From: Woeseiaceae bacterium
GTDB lineage: Bacteria > Pseudomonadota > Gammaproteobacteria > Steroidobacterales > Woeseiaceae
Direction: 5' to 3'
Length of the DNA: 7,296 nt
NCBI GenBank assembly: GCA_013138675.1
Contig: WTCH01000260.1
Span: forward strand, 1 to 7,296
Shown here piece after piece: positions 5,352-7,296 of the stretch; position 1 is the stretch's first letter, and each line of letters starts with the position of its first letter. Made by a program: the position numbers and the translations under genes. The notes below the pieces were generated by a model. The model saw only the letters and a program-made list of their open reading frames with translations, had not been told where the DNA came from and made no database searches.

Positions 5352-6065
5352 ATGCCCTGTAGTAACTGTAATTGCCCGTTCTATGAGATTCAGGCGGAAG
5401 AGGGTCCGTTATCGGCGGCCGAGGCGTCCTGCCTCGTCACCAGCTGTGTACAGAAGGTCGAGTTCGGGAATGACGAGGTCCTGTTCATGCAGGGCCAGAC
5501 CAGCTCGAACCTGTATTCGCTCACCGACGGCCTGGTCAAGATCTGTACACACACACCGGATGGGCGCGAGCAGATAGTTGGCTTGAGCGTGCCTGGAAAC
5601 CTGTTGGTCGGACTGCAATCCCTCAACGACGAGCGTTACGCCTATACGGCAATAGCGGCCACCAACGTAACGGCCTGCAGGATTAACCACAGGAACCTGC
5701 TCGCCAGCGTGCAAGACCGAGGTGATATCGCGATGCGGCTGATTCAGGCGATCAATGCGCAGCTGGCCCACAGCCGGGCGCTCATGGAAGTCATGGGCCA
5801 TAAGTGTGCGGCGGCCAAGATAGCGTCATTCATCGTGTTGATGACGCCAAAGTCGGCGCACGGCAATTGCCGTTTCCCGATGCCGTTTTCCCGAGTGGAG
5901 ATGGCGAGTCTGCTGGGGCTCAGTGAGGAGACCGTTTGCCGCCTGATGGCCAATATGAAGCGCGATGGTGCCATTTACGCGCCTCGAGGCCACGTGGAGA
6001 TCCGTGACTGGGATCAGCTGCACGCCATCGCGGATGGCAAGGCCGGAAGCCACCTCGCGGCATAA
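5352..6065 (+). CDS. Crp/Fnr-family transcriptional regulator, FNR-like with N-terminal cysteine cluster
   Basis: From the ATG at 5352 the protein has 237 residues. It opens with a cysteine cluster, MPCSNCNCPF (Cys3, 6, 8). A cyclic-nucleotide-type beta-barrel follows (about 28-115) that lacks the cAMP-binding residues of CRP. Cys109 (NVTACRI) aligns by eye with FNR Cys122, the fourth iron-sulfur ligand. A long dimerisation helix precedes a C-terminal winged helix-turn-helix (about 180-215) with recognition helix LSEETVCRLM. FNR relatives usually carry an oxygen- or NO-sensitive 4Fe-4S cluster, but FNR spaces its N-terminal cysteines CX2CX5C whereas here it is CX2CXC. In the recognition helix, Glu193 and Arg197 match FNR Glu209 and Arg213, but Cys196 replaces Ser212 and Glu192 replaces Val208. 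GAGGTG at 5336-5341 supports the ATG. In-frame TTG codons at 5280 and 5292 would give 261 or 257 residues and add another cysteine. It is divergent from the atypical decaheme gene and probably controls it. Confidence 0.9.
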   Translation: MPCSNCNCPFYEIQAEEGPLSAAEASCLVTSCVQKVEFGNDEVLFMQGQTSSNLYSLTDGLVKICTHTPDGREQIVGLSVPGNLLVGLQSLNDERYAYTAIAATNVTACRINHRNLLASVQDRGDIAMRLIQAINAQLAHSRALMEVMGHKCAAAKIASFIVLMTPKSAHGNCRFPMPFSRVEMASLLGLSEETVCRLMANMKRDGAIYAPRGHVEIRDWDQLHAIADGKAGSHLAA

Positions 6066-6158
6066 TCGTTACGGCGTCTACCTATTGGAGTAACCTGCTG
6101 GCTGTGGCAAAAAATGGCTGGTTGGAACACACTAAATACTGTTCAGGCTGTGTTAATG

Positions 6159-6168
6159 CACCATGGTG
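6159..6168. other. Short palindrome upstream of the diheme cytochrome gene
   Basis: CACCATGGTG is a perfect 10-bp palindrome about 50 nt upstream of the ATG at 6216, in the 150-nt gap after the regulator gene. It could be part of an operator, but a palindrome this short is expected several times by chance in a window this long. I see no clear sigma-70 promoter or terminator in this gap. Confidence 0.2.
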
Positions 6169-6215
6169 TAAATAGCAAAGCTGGGCAGGGAAATTAACTG
6201 TAAAAAGGGAATGTC

Positions 6216-6824
6216 ATGAAGAGCTTTTATCGCATCGCAATATCTGTGGCCCTCGGCCTGTTTGCGTCAGCTGCAGTCGCCCAGGATGCGGCCGTTATCG
6301 AAAACTGTAACGGCTGTCATGGTGATGATGGCGTGAGCCAGTGGTCCGATGTACCGACAATTGCCGGCATGCCGGAATATGTGCATGCCGACGCATTGTT
6401 TTTCTTCCGCGACAATGAGCGGCCATGTAGTGAGAGTGACTACAAACAGGGCGACACGAGCCGGCCGGCTACCACGATGTGCCAGGTCGTTGCTGATCTT
6501 GACGATGCCGCTCTCGAAGATCTCGCACTGTATTATTTCGAACTGCCGTTCGTTGCTGCCAAGCAGGAATTTGACGCGGGGCTAGTCGCAGCTGGTAAGG
6601 CAAGGCACGACGAGCTATGCGATAAATGCCATTCGGACGGTGGAGCCAACCCTGATGACGAGGCGGGAATTCTTGCTGGTCAATGGATAGGCTATCTCGA
6701 GAATACGTTTGCAGACTATGCGTCTGGCGCACGTGAGCAAGACAAGAAAATGAAAGAGAAAATGGAAATGCTCAGCGATGCCGACGTAACGGCAATCATC
6801 CATTACTACGCATCTCAGCAGTGA
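6216..6824 (+). CDS. Periplasmic diheme c-type cytochrome (cytochrome c4 / flavocytochrome c subunit-like)
   Basis: The protein has 202 residues. An N-terminal signal peptide ends in AVA, probably cleaved after residue 22. Two cytochrome c domains follow, with CNGCH at 31-35 and CDKCH at 135-139. Segments GMPEYVHADALFFFRDNERP in the first domain and AGQWIGYLENTFADYASG in the second match the cytochrome c4 and flavocytochrome c sulfide dehydrogenase subunit pattern. Met88 is a likely distal ligand of heme 1; Met179, Met183 or Met185 could serve heme 2. Cys71 and Cys89 lie outside heme motifs and may form a disulfide in the first domain. The ATG has a close Shine-Dalgarno (AGGGA at 6206-6210, 5-nt spacer). 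The likely role is a soluble periplasmic electron carrier, perhaps linking inner-membrane quinol or terminal oxidase systems with the outer-membrane conduit. This link is inferred from the neighbourhood. The stop overlaps the start of the next gene by 4 nt. Confidence 0.88.
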   Translation: MKSFYRIAISVALGLFASAAVAQDAAVIENCNGCHGDDGVSQWSDVPTIAGMPEYVHADALFFFRDNERPCSESDYKQGDTSRPATTMCQVVADLDDAALEDLALYYFELPFVAAKQEFDAGLVAAGKARHDELCDKCHSDGGANPDDEAGILAGQWIGYLENTFADYASGAREQDKKMKEKMEMLSDADVTAIIHYYASQQ

Positions 6825-7195
6825 GTGAACTCGAAGCTGCGGACGTAAACTTCGGCAAGCTCTTCGCGTCCATCGATGCGATGGACACGGAGAGCTTTTT
6901 GAGTTTCATTGATGAAAACGCGACGTTTCGCTTCGGCTCCTCTCCGCCGGTCACGGGACGTGACGGCATCGGCGCATCCGTAAACAATTTTTTCTCAATG
7001 TTCGCGGCTTTGCGGCACGACCTGATGCGGGTCGTAGCGGATGACAACACTGTCATTTGCGAGGGTGAGGTGACCTACACCAGGCACGATGGCAGCAAGA
7101 TCACATTGCCGTTCGCTAACGTATTTGAAGTAAAAAACGAGCTGATAACTCTGTACCGAATCTACATCGACATTGGACCGCTGTTCGCCGAATAG
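6821..7195 (+). CDS. Small NTF2/SnoaL-like fold protein
   Basis: The protein has 124 residues, starts at GTG 6821 and shares GTGA with the stop codon of the preceding cytochrome gene, which suggests translational coupling. There is no signal peptide and no cysteine pair, so it should be cytoplasmic. The pattern of an early helix with FASIDAMDTESFLSFIDENATFRFG, then a GRDGI helix start, then beta strands such as VICEGEVTYTRHDG and LPFANVFEV, ending in ITLYRIYIDIGPLF, is typical of SnoaL-like members of the NTF2 superfamily. Such proteins are small cone-shaped domains that may be enzymes (isomerases, hydrolases, dehydratases), ligand binders or binding partners. No specific reaction can be assigned from the sequence. 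Length fits the family. Its tight pairing with an exported cytochrome is unexplained. Confidence 0.8.
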   Translation: MSELEAADVNFGKLFASIDAMDTESFLSFIDENATFRFGSSPPVTGRDGIGASVNNFFSMFAALRHDLMRVVADDNTVICEGEVTYTRHDGSKITLPFANVFEVKNELITLYRIYIDIGPLFAE

Positions 7196-7206
7196 CAGTC
7201 GACCTA

Positions 7207-7220
7207 CGTCGTTCGCGACG
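7207..7220 (+). other. Small UUCG-capped hairpin downstream of the NTF2-like gene
   Basis: CGTCG-TTCG-CGACG folds as a 5-bp stem with a stable TTCG tetraloop, 11 nt after the TAG at 7193-7195. There is no T-run behind it, so it is not a classic rho-independent terminator. It could mark the 3' end of the transcript or slow exonucleases. The rest of 7196-7296 shows nothing I can support. Confidence 0.3.
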
Positions 7221-7296
7221 AGACCTCGGAAAACCCGGATACCAAGTTCAACGCTATTGGAATATTAGGCTTCTAAGATATTCATAATTTAGCGAT

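Noticed and set aside
1..7296. Search for CRISPR arrays, insertion sequences, tRNA or rRNA genes and attachment sites
   Set aside because: No regularly spaced repeats, transposase-like frames, terminal inverted repeats or tRNA-like cloverleafs were seen; the repeats present are coding Gly-X-Y tracts or operators.

Overview
The window reads as a piece of a proteobacterial chromosome, probably from a marine or sediment gammaproteobacterium. It carries an extracellular electron transfer locus of the Mtr/Omc (MtrCAB-like) type. This rests on two large lipoprotein decaheme cytochromes of the OmcA/MtrC family, the start of an MtrA/DmsE-type periplasmic decaheme cytochrome, an FNR-like regulator and a small diheme cytochrome c. 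Taxonomy is inferred only from gene content and moderate GC; there is no rRNA or tRNA to anchor it.

Layout. The minus strand holds about two thirds of the window. Reading leftward from 5035 there is a decaheme lipoprotein with an unusual heme layout (2666-5035), a rho-independent terminator (2593-2623), a second more canonical decaheme lipoprotein (201-2426), and 20 nt later an mtrA/dmsE-like gene that runs off the left edge (1-180). An MtrB/DmsF-type outer-membrane porin gene would be expected beyond the left edge, but it is not visible. The plus strand starts after a divergent intergenic region (5036-5351) with an FNR-family regulator (5352-6065). It is followed by a diheme cytochrome c (6216-6824) that overlaps by 4 nt a small NTF2/SnoaL-like protein (6821-7195). 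About 100 nt after that hold no gene I can support.

How it fits together (inference). The MtrA-like cytochrome would carry electrons across the outer membrane inside a porin, and the two lipoproteins would exchange them with an extracellular mineral, metal, partner cell or other acceptor or donor. The diheme cytochrome could shuttle electrons in the periplasm. The FNR-like regulator probably senses oxygen, redox state or NO through N-terminal cysteines.

The most interesting non-coding signal is a pair of near-identical palindromes, ACTGACA-N2-TGTCAGT, in the divergent region. They have the geometry of an FNR box (xTGAx-N4-xTCAx) but read CTGAC/GTCAG instead of TTGAT/ATCAA. The neighbouring regulator has matching changes in its DNA-recognition helix, so they are good candidates for its own operators, controlling both itself and the divergent cytochrome gene.
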